A stretch of DNA of 6,558 bases, taken from positions 1 through 6,558 of the forward strand of contig CAZYZQ010000106.1 of NCBI GenBank assembly GCA_964652075.1, written 5' to 3'. Both the position numbers and the translations under genes were made by a program. Source of the DNA: CAZYZQ01 sp964652075. GTDB taxonomy: Bacteria; Bacillota; Clostridia; Oscillospirales; Oscillospiraceae. How positions within the stretch are numbered: the first letter of the stretch is position 1; every line of letters begins with the position of its first letter. Below the pieces are notes generated by a model that searched no databases, was not told where the DNA came from, and saw only the letters and a program-made list of their open reading frames with translations. This document shows, piece after piece, positions 1 to 5,848 of the stretch.

Positions 1-275
1 TGATGATCTTCGCCACCGTGAACACGCGGACGTTCATCTTCCTGCAATCGCTCGGCAAGGCGCTGGCCTCCACCGCCATTTCCTTGGTGCGCGAGGTGGT
101 GTTCGGCGTGGGGTTTGCGCTGCTGCTCCCGCGCTTCTTTGGGCTGGACGGCGTGCTGTATTCCATGCCGGTTTCGGATGTTCTGACCTTCCTGATCGCG
201 GCGGCGGTGATTGCCCGGACGTATCGGGAGCTGTCCCGGGGCGAACAGATGGAAAAGGCGCCGGGACTGCAATAA
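1..275 (+). CDS. MATE family efflux transporter, C-terminal fragment
   Basis: This is the 3' end of a gene whose start lies outside the window; about 90 codons are visible, in the frame beginning at base 3. The fragment carries two clear hydrophobic segments (about visible residues 26-45 and 55-76). Between them is the motif LPRFFGLDG (residues 42-50), followed by a Met-Pro-x-x-Asp turn, and the protein ends in a short charged, non-conserved tail. That order is typical of the last two helices of MATE (NorM/DinF-type) Na+ or H+ coupled drug antiporters of Firmicutes, which are inner-membrane exporters of cationic compounds. Substrate cannot be inferred from this portion. The in-frame ATG at base 3 is an internal methionine, not a start. 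The gene is closed by an intrinsic terminator eight bases after its stop, so it is transcribed separately from the downstream mgtE unit. Family assignment rests on a short C-terminal piece only. Confidence 0.82.
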   Translation, partial: MIFATVNTRTFIFLQSLGKALASTAISLVREVVFGVGFALLLPRFFGLDGVLYSMPVSDVLTFLIAAAVIARTYRELSRGEQMEKAPGLQ

Positions 276-282
276 AACAAGG

Positions 283-313
283 CCCTTCAGGCGGTTTCGC
301 CTGAAGGGTTTTT
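283..313 (+). terminator. Rho-independent terminator after the MATE gene
   Basis: A perfect 11-bp stem (283-293 with 298-308, arm CCCTTCAGGCG) closes a GTTT loop and is followed directly by five T residues (309-313). An A-rich stretch precedes it. It begins eight bases after the stop codon, and separates the MATE gene from the mgtE promoter. Confidence 0.95.
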
Positions 314-348
314 GCCCGTGTACGTGGCGGCGGAGGCGCAAATTTTCG

Positions 349-377
349 TTGACAAACCGCCCTTTGTGGCATACTAT
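349..377 (+). promoter_or_regulatory. Sigma-A promoter of the mgtE unit
   Basis: A perfect -35 hexamer TTGACA (349-354), a 17-bp spacer and a -10 hexamer TACTAT (372-377) are visible. An A/T-rich stretch (340-348) lies just upstream of the -35 and could act as a weak UP element. The predicted transcript starts near 383-385, giving an untranslated leader of about 140 nt before mgtE. Confidence 0.88.
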
Positions 378-393
378 AAACGGGAAGACCAAA

Positions 394-528
394 ATGAATT
401 TGCCGGGAAAGGGGGAAGAAGCATGGACGCAGGTGGTACAGCTGTTGGCCGAAGTACGGGAGCGCGCCGGGCGGCCGTGTGCACCGTACCCGGCGCCTCC
501 TAACAGAACAGGAGGAAGATTCATATGA
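394..528 (+). CDS. Possible 44-codon leader ORF overlapping the mgtE start
   Basis: This ORF starts with ATG at 394 and ends at TGA 526-528, overlapping the mgtE start as ATGA. Its product has a short amphipathic, helix-like stretch (about residues 8-24) followed by a proline-rich stretch with Pro at 28, 31, 33, 35 and 36. Third codon positions are fairly GC-rich over the first 34 codons, as in the neighbouring genes. Against it, the start lies only about 10 nt after the predicted transcription start and is preceded only by a weak GGGAAG. It matches no family I recognise. It competes with the 26-codon ORF at 423-503, which has the better ribosome binding site; at most one of them is likely to be the main translated frame. 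Confidence 0.25.
   Translation: MNLPGKGEEAWTQVVQLLAEVRERAGRPCAPYPAPPNRTGGRFI
423..503 (+). CDS. Possible 26-codon leader peptide upstream of mgtE
   Basis: This short ORF opens with ATG at 423 and stops at TAA 501-503, 21 nt before the mgtE start. It is preceded by a strong ribosome binding site (AGGGGGAAG, 410-418) at suitable spacing. The peptide is rich in Gly, Ala and Arg, has one Cys and one Pro, and shows no recognisable domain. A ribosome finishing this ORF would sit over the hairpin arms at 489-501 and partly over the mgtE ribosome binding site at 510-515, so its translation could control access to mgtE. It may equally be non-coding leader RNA with a chance ORF. Ribosome profiling or conservation of the reading frame in relatives would decide. 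Confidence 0.33.
   Translation: MDAGGTAVGRSTGARRAAVCTVPGAS
454..515 (+). promoter_or_regulatory. mgtE leader with mutually exclusive hairpins around the ribosome binding site
   Basis: Helix I pairs 459-462 and 464-471 with 489-496 and 497-500. That is 12 Watson-Crick pairs with one bulged C at 463, and a G458-U501 pair can extend it. Helix II pairs 454-459 (GTACGG) with 484-489 (CCGTAC) and can be extended by 462-467 with 477-482 using two G-U pairs. Helix III pairs CCTCCT (496-501) with AGGAGG (510-515), the mgtE ribosome binding site, across an 8-nt loop. Helix I excludes II and III, while II and III can coexist. The sequence therefore allows an open and a closed state for mgtE translation. 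No T-tract follows Helix I, so it is not an intrinsic terminator. No M-box riboswitch signature was recognised. Pairings are seen directly; regulation is inferred. Confidence 0.45.
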
Positions 529-1898
529 CAAATGCACAGGAAACATTGCTGCAAATGGTGATCTCGCTGCTGGACGGCAAGAAATATGTCTCCCTGCGCG
601 ATATCCTGACCACCATGAATGCGGCGGACATTGCGACGCTCTTTGAGGATCTGGAGGAGGAGCGGATCCCGCTGCTGTTCCGTCTGCTGCCGAAGGAACT
701 GGCGGCGGATACGTTTGTCGAAATGCCGCCCGAGTCGCAGGAGCTGCTGATTCGGGGGTTTTCGGATAACGAGCTGAAAGAGGTGCTCGGCGAATTATAT
801 CTGGACGACGCGGTGGACATCGTAGAGGAGATGCCCGCCAACGTCGTCAGCCGGATTCTGGCGCAGGCAGATCCGGAGATGCGTACGTCGATCAACGAGC
901 TTTTGCGCTACCCGGAGGACTCCGCGGGCAGCATTATGACGACGGAGTACGTCTCCCTGCGCCCGGCGATGCTCGTCTCGGACGCGATCAAGCATATCCG
1001 CCGCACGGGCGTGGACAAGGAGACCATCAATATCTGTTACGTGGCGAAGAACCATATCCTTGTCGGCATGGTGTCCATCCGGATGCTGCTGCTCTCAGAC
1101 GAGGACGCAAAAATTGAGGATATTATGGAGGAGAACGTCATCTCCGTCACGACGCTCATGGACAAGGAAGAGGTCGCGCAGATGTTCTCCAAATACGACT
1201 TCGCGGCCATGCCGGTGGTTGATAAGGAAAACCGCATCGTCGGCATCGTCACATTCGATGACGCGATGGACGTCATGGAGGACGAGGCCACGGAGGATAT
1301 CCAGAAGATGGCCGCTATCCTGCCGAACGACAAGCCGTATCTGCGCACGTCTGTCTTTGAGACATGGAAGTCGCGTATGCCGTGGCTGCTACTTCTGATG
1401 ATCTCGGCGACGTTCACGGGCATGATCATCTCGTCGTTTGAGACGGCGCTGTCGTCATTCGTGGCGCTGACGGCGTTTATCCCGATGCTCATGGACACGG
1501 GCGGCAACTGCGGCTCGCAGGCGTCGGTCACAGTCATCCGCGCGCTGTCGTTGAAAGAAGTCGAGCTGCGCGATGTGTTTCGCGTCGTGTGGAAGGAGTT
1601 CCGCGTGGCATTTTTCTGCGCGGTCTCGCTGGCCGTCGTCAACTTTGCAAAGATCATGCTGGTCGACGGGATGCTGTTCCACAACGCGGCAATCACGCCG
1701 CTGGTCGCCACCGTTGTCTGCCTGACGCTGGTGTTCACAGTCTGCTGCGCAAAGGTCGTGGGCTGCACGCTGCCGATGCTGGCCAGCCGCATCGGCTTTG
1801 ATCCGGCGGTCATGGCCTCGCCGTTCATTACGACCATCGTAGATGCGATCTCGCTGCTCATCTATTTTCAGATCGCGAAACTACTGCTGCATATCTGA
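525..1898 (+). CDS. mgtE: Magnesium transporter MgtE
   Basis: Encodes a 457-residue MgtE, a dimeric Mg2+-selective channel/transporter of the cell membrane, at the usual length for the family. The N-terminal acidic superhelical domain (about 20-128) leads to the hallmark YPEDSAGSIMT (129-139). A tandem CBS pair follows (about 139-262), then an acidic connector helix (EDEATEDI, 252-259). Five membrane helices follow from about 285 to the C terminus. They include the conserved MDTGGNCGSQ (323-332) and the final helix with DPAV (426-429) and TTIVD. Asp440 corresponds to the pore Asp432 of Thermus thermophilus MgtE that coordinates Mg2+. In that protein the N and CBS domains bind cytosolic Mg2+ and close the pore. 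The start at 525 is fixed by AGGAGG at 510-515. Transcription comes from the 349-377 promoter, through a structured leader that may control translation. A GNAT gene follows 12 bp downstream, probably on the same transcript. Confidence 0.97.
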   Translation: MTNAQETLLQMVISLLDGKKYVSLRDILTTMNAADIATLFEDLEEERIPLLFRLLPKELAADTFVEMPPESQELLIRGFSDNELKEVLGELYLDDAVDIVEEMPANVVSRILAQADPEMRTSINELLRYPEDSAGSIMTTEYVSLRPAMLVSDAIKHIRRTGVDKETINICYVAKNHILVGMVSIRMLLLSDEDAKIEDIMEENVISVTTLMDKEEVAQMFSKYDFAAMPVVDKENRIVGIVTFDDAMDVMEDEATEDIQKMAAILPNDKPYLRTSVFETWKSRMPWLLLLMISATFTGMIISSFETALSSFVALTAFIPMLMDTGGNCGSQASVTVIRALSLKEVELRDVFRVVWKEFRVAFFCAVSLAVVNFAKIMLVDGMLFHNAAITPLVATVVCLTLVFTVCCAKVVGCTLPMLASRIGFDPAVMASPFITTIVDAISLLIYFQIAKLLLHI

Positions 1899-1910
1899 GG
1901 AGAACACAAG

Positions 1911-2351
1911 ATGGAACTGCAATACCGCCAGATGGAGGAACGGGATATCCCAGCGTGTGCATCGCTTTACGTCGCATACTATAACATCTATGAGGGCGGG
2001 GCGTGGACGGACAGAACTGCATATCGCCGTATTCATCAGGTCTGGAGCTGCGAGGACGCGCTGTGCTTTCTGGCGGAAGACCACGGGACACTTGTCGGGT
2101 TTGTAATGGGATATCTGGAGCAGTATGACGATATCGAGGCGTATGATCTGGTGGAGATTGTGCTCGCAAAGCCCTATCAGGGGCGCGGTCTTGGCAGCGC
2201 CTGTATGCAGGAGCTGGAACGCCGGGTGCGTGCGGCCGGTGGTGCCATGATCCAGCTTCAGGCCGTGAACGACGCCATGCACGAACAGTTTTACGGCAAG
2301 TTGCACTATGAGGACGCAAACAACCTACGCTTGAAGACAAAGTGGATATAA
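1911..2351 (+). CDS. GNAT family N-acetyltransferase
   Basis: A 146-residue single-domain GCN5-related acetyltransferase, expected to move an acetyl group from acetyl-CoA to an amine on an unknown acceptor in the cytosol. The N-terminal strand and helix (residues 2-22) carry the usual R-x-M-x-x-x-D-I-P pattern. The acetyl-CoA pyrophosphate loop is QGRGLGS (90-96), after a V-x-I-V-L beta-4 strand and followed by a helix. The C-terminal part has N-D-A-M-H-x-x-F-Y-x-K-L-x-Y, the motif B region typical of ribosomal-protein or small-molecule GNATs. The start at 1911 is supported by TGAGGAG at 1896-1902, which overlaps the mgtE stop codon. The 12-bp gap and lack of a promoter or terminator between them suggest cotranscription and perhaps translational coupling with mgtE. 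Whether its role relates to Mg2+ is unknown. A terminator follows nine bases after the stop. Confidence 0.92.
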   Translation: MELQYRQMEERDIPACASLYVAYYNIYEGGAWTDRTAYRRIHQVWSCEDALCFLAEDHGTLVGFVMGYLEQYDDIEAYDLVEIVLAKPYQGRGLGSACMQELERRVRAAGGAMIQLQAVNDAMHEQFYGKLHYEDANNLRLKTKWI

Positions 2352-2359
2352 CATGACGC

Positions 2360-2399
2360 CCCTGCCGCCTCTGCGATCGACGGAGACGGCGGGATTTTT
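2360..2399 (+). terminator. Rho-independent terminator of the mgtE-GNAT unit
   Basis: An interrupted stem pairs CCC (2360-2362) with GGG (2391-2393), GCCG (2364-2367) with CGGC (2387-2390), and CTCTG (2369-2373) with CGGAG (2381-2385). T2363 is bulged, one C/A mismatch interrupts the stem, and the loop has 7 nt. The tail is ATTTTT (2394-2399). It lies nine bases after the GNAT stop. Confidence 0.85.
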
Positions 2400-2428
2400 G
2401 CATCCGCCTGAAAAATCCTGAACCGGAG

Positions 2429-2457
2429 TTGTTCTTTTCCTGTAAACGGGCTATAAT
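2429..2457 (+). promoter_or_regulatory. Sigma-A promoter of the AI-2E family gene
   Basis: A perfect -10 TATAAT (2452-2457) lies 17 bp from a partial -35 TTGTTC (2429-2434). Transcription should begin near 2464, so the in-frame ATG at 2429 cannot be the translation start and the start at 2522 is preferred. No sporulation-type (sigma-E) promoter was recognised. Confidence 0.78.
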
Positions 2458-2521
2458 AAACACAGAAAGTCCCGCCCTGCCGGGAAACCCATCCACCCGA
2501 AAGAGAAACACAGGTGATCCC

Positions 2522-3628
2522 ATGAATGAATCCAGAAAAGACCTCTATACCCGCATCGGCCTGCGCGCGCTGCTGGTGCTGCTGGTATTGGGGGCTGTGT
2601 ATCTGACGCGGCATATTTTGTTCTCCGTACTGGTGCCGTTCCTGCTGGCGCTGGCGCTGGCGGCGCTGCTGAACCCGGTGGTGCGGCGGCTGTGCAGGCT
2701 CGGCGGCAACCGCCGCTACTGGGCCTATGCCTGCGTGTTGGTTGTGATGCTGGCCGCGGCGGGCGGCCTGACCTTCGCGTGCATGAAGATTGTGGCGGAG
2801 GTGCGCGCGCTGGCTGAGAACTGGAGCGCAATCTGCGACAATCTGATCTTCTCGCTCACCACGCTGAGCGGCCGTGTAGAGCAGCTGATCGGCCGAGAGA
2901 TCCCGTTTGAAAAGGCAGTGACCTGGCTGGCCGGGGCGCTGGAGGGCTGGACGCCGAGCGTCTGGGAGCGCGCAGGCAGTATGGCCACCGGTGTGGTGGA
3001 CGCGCTGTTTTCGCTGCTGGTTTTTGTGGTTGCATCGTTTTTCATGACGGCGGACTACGCACGCTTCCGCTTTCTGGTGCGCGACCGGCTGCCGTTGGAG
3101 CTGCGCGGCGACATGAAAAAGATTGCCCATGCGGCAAGCTCCGCCTTCGGCGGCTACTTCCGCGCGCAGCTGATCCTTTCGGCCATTATTTTCTGCATAA
3201 TCCTCGTGACGCTGCTGGTCTCCGGCCAGCCGTTTGCCATTCTGGTGGCGCTGATTGCGACGATTTTCGATTTTATCCCGATTTTCGGCAGCGGCGTCAT
3301 TCTGGTGCCGTGGGGGATCCTGTGCCTTGTCACGGGCAGCCTGCGCCTTGCGCTGACGGCGTTTGCACTGTGCTTCGCCTGCTTTTTGTTCCGCCGGTTT
3401 GCGGAGCCGAAGATCGTCGGCGACCAGACCGGCCTGCCGACCCTGCTGTCCATCGGCTGTATCTACGTCGGCATGTGCTACGGCGGGATTGCGGGCATGA
3501 TCCTCACGCCGGTACTCTGCCTGATGGCGATCGACCTGTATCGGGAGGGGCTGTTCGACGGAACGCTGCGCGACCTCCGGCAGGCCGTGCGCGATGTGCG
3601 CAGTCAATTTTTTGTTCCAAATCGTTAA
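2522..3628 (+). CDS. AI-2E family transporter (YtvI-like membrane permease)
   Basis: A 368-residue polytopic membrane protein of the AI-2E/PerM (formerly UPF0118) family. Hydrophobic segments lie near residues 14-29, 31-50, 67-90, 157-177, 216-266, 274-291 and 306-337. A long amphipathic, non-membrane region (about 91-155) separates the third and fourth, as is usual for this family. The signature D-F-I-P-I-F-G-S-G (250-258) is followed by V-P-W, and E-P-K-I-V-G-D-x-x-G-L (295-305) follows, both close to the YtvI subgroup known from spore formers. Members have been linked to autoinducer-2 export (TqsA), to Na+/H+ exchange, and, for YtvI, to sporulation; the substrate here is unknown. The start at 2522 has AGGTGA (2512-2517) just upstream and lies downstream of the predicted transcription start. 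The next gene, htrA, follows after 89 bp with no terminator between, so read-through is possible. Confidence 0.92.
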   Translation: MNESRKDLYTRIGLRALLVLLVLGAVYLTRHILFSVLVPFLLALALAALLNPVVRRLCRLGGNRRYWAYACVLVVMLAAAGGLTFACMKIVAEVRALAENWSAICDNLIFSLTTLSGRVEQLIGREIPFEKAVTWLAGALEGWTPSVWERAGSMATGVVDALFSLLVFVVASFFMTADYARFRFLVRDRLPLELRGDMKKIAHAASSAFGGYFRAQLILSAIIFCIILVTLLVSGQPFAILVALIATIFDFIPIFGSGVILVPWGILCLVTGSLRLALTAFALCFACFLFRRFAEPKIVGDQTGLPTLLSIGCIYVGMCYGGIAGMILTPVLCLMAIDLYREGLFDGTLRDLRQAVRDVRSQFFVPNR

Positions 3629-3640
3629 AGATTTCTTCCG

Positions 3641-3690
3641 TCTATCGTCACAGTTTTGCCACAATTCGAGGCTAAGATGTGTGACGTAGA
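3641..3690 (+). repeat. Inverted repeat upstream of htrA, candidate operator or leader hairpin
   Basis: The left arm TCTATCGTCACA (3641-3652) and the right arm TGTGACGTAGA (3680-3690) pair over 11 bases, with only T3645 bulged; the CGTCACA/TGTGACG core is perfect. The spacer is 27 nt and includes a GCC/GGC pair (3658-3660 with 3670-3672) and a possible -10, TAAGAT (3673-3678), that lacks a good -35. No T-tract follows, so it is not an intrinsic terminator. It could be a binding site for a stress regulator of htrA, or an RNA structure on read-through from the upstream gene. Pairing is seen; function is inferred. Confidence 0.45.
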
Positions 3691-3717
3691 AACCGAGAAA
3701 CCAAAGGAGCGATCAAG

Positions 3718-5199
3718 ATGTTTCAACCGGAAGAACAAAATCCGCAGTATAACAGCATTCCCACACAGGCGCCGGACGCACAGCAGCCTGTACAGCAGGC
3801 GCCGGTCACGCAGGCGCATATGCAGCCTGAACCCACCGCACCCGTGAGCGCGCAGCCCCCGCTGCCGCCCGTCCCGCCTACGCAGGAAGGCCCGGCGTTT
3901 TCCGCACACGAGCCGCCGCAGATGCCGGAAAAGCCGAAAAAGAAGAAAAAATCCGGTGCAGGCAAGCTGGTGGCCGTTGCGCTGGTGTGCGCGCTGATCG
4001 GCGGCGCTGGCGGCGCGGCCGGCGTGGGCGGAATTCTCTACCACAACCTGAAGCAGGAGTCCGGCACACAGACGCTGCAAAACGAGCAGCCCTCCGCGCC
4101 GCAGTCCCCGTCTGAGACGGAAACCCCGCACGAGGAGCCGGAGAACGTCGAGTTTGTCTCGACGACCATCAGCGTCGATCGCAACGACGGCGCAACCCAG
4201 CTCACCCCTGCGGAGATCTATGAGAAATATGTCAATGCCGTCGTCATCATCACGCAGGAGGGCACGACGACGAACATCTTCGGGCAGGTCTCCCCGACGG
4301 CCGGCTCCGGATCGGGCTTCATCCTGACGCAGGACGGCTATATTCTGACAAACTATCACGTGGTCGAAGGCGCGACGACGCTGACCGTCACGGCCTACGA
4401 CAAGAAGGAATACGATGCAACCGTTGTCGGCTACGACGCGGATAACGATGTGGCGCTGATCAAAATTGACGCGCAGGGACTGCCGGTCGTTGCGGTCGGC
4501 GACTCCGATGCGCTGGCGGTCGGCGATCAGGTTGTCGCGATCGGCAATCCGCTCGGCGAGCTGACCAACACACTGACCGTGGGCTATATCAGCTCGACGC
4601 AGCGTGAGGTCAGCGAGAGCAGCGACTCCGCGCCGATCAATATGCTCCAGACGGACGCGGCCATCAACGGCGGCAACTCCGGCGGCCCGCTGTTTGACCT
4701 GTCCGGCAACGTCATCGGCATTACGACGGCCAAGTACACCGGCAGCCAGATCGAGGGCCTCGGCTTTGCCATCCCGATCAACGACGCGATGGCGATTGTG
4801 GACGACCTGCTGCAATACGGCTATGTGAAGGATAAGCCGTATATGGGCTTCCTTCCGCAGAACATGTCCTCCAGCGCTGCGGAGACGTACAACCTGCCAA
4901 TGGGCGTGTACGTCTATTCCGTGGAGGAGGGCACGCCCGCCGAGAAGGCCGGGCTGGTGCGCGGTGATATCATCACACAGCTCGGCGACTACGAGATCAC
5001 GTCGTATAACGACCTCGTCGCGGCGCTGCGCCACTTCAAGGCGGGGGACACGACGACAATGAAGGTCTTCCACAGCGGCGCGTATCAGGATCTGCGCATC
5101 ACCTTTACCGAGAAGCCCAGACAGGAGGAGACCACACAGCAACAGGAGCAGCAGGAACAGGTCAATCCCTATTCCGGCTTCTCCGGGTTCGGCTGGTAA
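3718..5199 (+). CDS. htrA: Membrane-anchored HtrA/DegP-type serine protease with PDZ domain
   Basis: A 493-residue HtrA-family protease that degrades misfolded or damaged proteins on the outer face of the cell membrane. Residues 1-75 form a Pro/Gln-rich, probably disordered cytosolic segment. A lysine run (74-78) precedes one Gly/Ala-rich membrane anchor (about 83-107), so the catalytic part is predicted to be outside. After a Glu/Pro/Ser-rich linker comes the trypsin-like domain (about 163-365). Its triad is His214 in T-N-Y-H-V-V, Asp244 in D-N-D-V-A-L-I and Ser321 in G-G-N-S-G-G-P. One PDZ domain follows (about 375-465; substrate-binding region near Y-M-G-F, 375-378), then a Gln/Glu-rich tail ending in Y-S-G-F-S-G-F-G-W. 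All key residues are present. The start is set by AAGGAG at 3704-3709. No convincing own promoter is visible. The inverted repeat at 3641-3690 may control it, or it may be cotranscribed with the gene upstream. Gram-positive homologues often answer to secretion stress. Confidence 0.96.
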   Translation: MFQPEEQNPQYNSIPTQAPDAQQPVQQAPVTQAHMQPEPTAPVSAQPPLPPVPPTQEGPAFSAHEPPQMPEKPKKKKKSGAGKLVAVALVCALIGGAGGAAGVGGILYHNLKQESGTQTLQNEQPSAPQSPSETETPHEEPENVEFVSTTISVDRNDGATQLTPAEIYEKYVNAVVIITQEGTTTNIFGQVSPTAGSGSGFILTQDGYILTNYHVVEGATTLTVTAYDKKEYDATVVGYDADNDVALIKIDAQGLPVVAVGDSDALAVGDQVVAIGNPLGELTNTLTVGYISSTQREVSESSDSAPINMLQTDAAINGGNSGGPLFDLSGNVIGITTAKYTGSQIEGLGFAIPINDAMAIVDDLLQYGYVKDKPYMGFLPQNMSSSAAETYNLPMGVYVYSVEEGTPAEKAGLVRGDIITQLGDYEITSYNDLVAALRHFKAGDTTTMKVFHSGAYQDLRITFTEKPRQEETTQQQEQQEQVNPYSGFSGFGW

Positions 5200-5205
5200 A
5201 ACAAC

Positions 5206-5236
5206 ATCGCGGCGGGATGCCCCGCCGCGATTTCTT
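5206..5236. terminator. Bidirectional terminator between htrA and the convergent GNAT gene
   Basis: A perfect 11-bp stem pairs ATCGCGGCGGG (5206-5216) with CCCGCCGCGAT (5221-5231) around an ATGC loop. On the plus strand the tail is T-rich (TTTCTT through 5236). On the minus strand the tail beyond 5206 reads GTTGTTTTA. It lies between two convergent stop codons only 40 bases apart, so it probably ends both transcripts. Confidence 0.88.
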
Positions 5237-5239
5237 ACC

Positions 5240-5824
5240 TTATTCTGTGATCCGCTCCGCTGCACGCCGGAGGGTTGCCTCTACCTGCGCCGGATCGAGC
5301 GCGGGGAAGGGGACAAGCGGTCCCGGTGTGCCGTCCAGAAGCTGCTTTTCCAGCCAGTCCAGCCCAACCCAGCGGCCGAGCTTGAACCCGCAGCTGCCCA
5401 TCCGCCATGCGTGGCGGTAGCCAAGCGCCTCGTGAAAGCGCAGGCTGCCCGTATTCTCCGTCGCAACAAGCGAGTAGAGCTTGCAGATGCCCATCTGCAC
5501 AGCAAGCGCCTCGAGCGCCGCATACAGTGCAGATCCGACGCCATGCCCGCGTGCATCCGGCGCCAGATAGACGGACGGCTCGGCGACCCAGGAAAACGCC
5601 GCGCGCTCAAACAGCCTTGCCAGATACGCATATCCTACAACGATGCCGTCGCGTTCGCAGACAAGCCATGGATAGGCGCGCTGCGTCTGTGCCACCCGCT
5701 GTGCAAAATCGGCCTCGGACGGCACCTCGTATTCAAACGTCACAGTCGTGCGCCGGATAAACGGCGCATAGATTGCAAGCATCGCGGCGGTGTCGGACGG
5801 CCTGGCCGGACGGAGATTCCACAT
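5240..5824 (-). CDS. GNAT N-acetyltransferase, phosphinothricin-acetyltransferase-like
   Basis: A 194-residue GNAT enzyme on the minus strand, expected to acetylate an amino group of a small molecule using acetyl-CoA. It follows the Pat/Bar/YncA subgroup pattern. The N terminus is L-R-P-A-x-x-x-D-x-x-A-x-L-x-I-Y (4-19), then T-T-V-T-F-E (26-31) and Y-P-W-L-V (51-55), then V-V-G-Y-A-Y (62-67). The E-P-S-V-Y-L strand (82-87) runs into the acetyl-CoA loop A-R-G-H-G-V-G-S (91-98). N124 precedes the H-E-A-L-G-Y segment (131-136), followed by G-F-K-L-G-R-W (146-152). About 35 C-terminal residues lie beyond the usual core. Family members acetylate phosphinothricin, methionine sulfoximine or related amino acids; the true substrate here is not known, and resistance should not be assumed. 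The start at 5824 is supported by GGGAGGGG (5838-5831) six bases upstream and a strong promoter. It is convergent with htrA and divergent from gap. Confidence 0.93.
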   Translation of the reverse strand: MWNLRPARPSDTAAMLAIYAPFIRRTTVTFEYEVPSEADFAQRVAQTQRAYPWLVCERDGIVVGYAYLARLFERAAFSWVAEPSVYLAPDARGHGVGSALYAALEALAVQMGICKLYSLVATENTGSLRFHEALGYRHAWRMGSCGFKLGRWVGLDWLEKQLLDGTPGPLVPFPALDPAQVEATLRRAAERITE

Positions 5825-5848
5825 ATAAGTCCCCTCCCAATTTCCCTT

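Noticed and set aside
459..500. The strong 12-bp hairpin as an intrinsic terminator or attenuator
   Set aside because: It is followed by TAACAGAACAGG with no run of T, so intrinsic termination is unlikely.
384..524. M-box (ykoK-type) Mg2+ riboswitch ahead of mgtE
   Set aside because: The leader lacks the conserved M-box core segments I know. By eye it fits no known riboswitch class; a covariance-model scan would settle it.
34..546. 170-codon minus-strand open frame over the MATE end and the mgtE leader
   Set aside because: It crosses a strong terminator hairpin and a plus-strand promoter, and its product is low-complexity Pro/Arg-rich.
2429..2521. N-terminal extension of the AI-2E family protein from the upstream in-frame ATG
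   Set aside because: That ATG overlaps the -35 hexamer of the predicted promoter, so it would not be in the transcript. The extension is not membrane-like and is not needed by the family.
3619..3634. AAATC/GATTT mini-hairpin after the AI-2E gene as a terminator
   Set aside because: The stem has only 5 AT-rich pairs and no T-tract follows it, so it is too weak to count.
2306..3664. 452-codon open frame on the minus strand opposite the AI-2E family gene
   Set aside because: Same shadow effect. The translation is rich in Gln, His and Arg with no recognisable domain, and it runs across a terminator and a promoter of the opposite strand.
3625..5265. 546-codon open frame on the minus strand opposite htrA
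   Set aside because: It is a composition shadow of the GC-rich htrA codons: Arg-, His- and Gln-rich, with no domain. The plus-strand frame has a full catalytic triad and PDZ domain.
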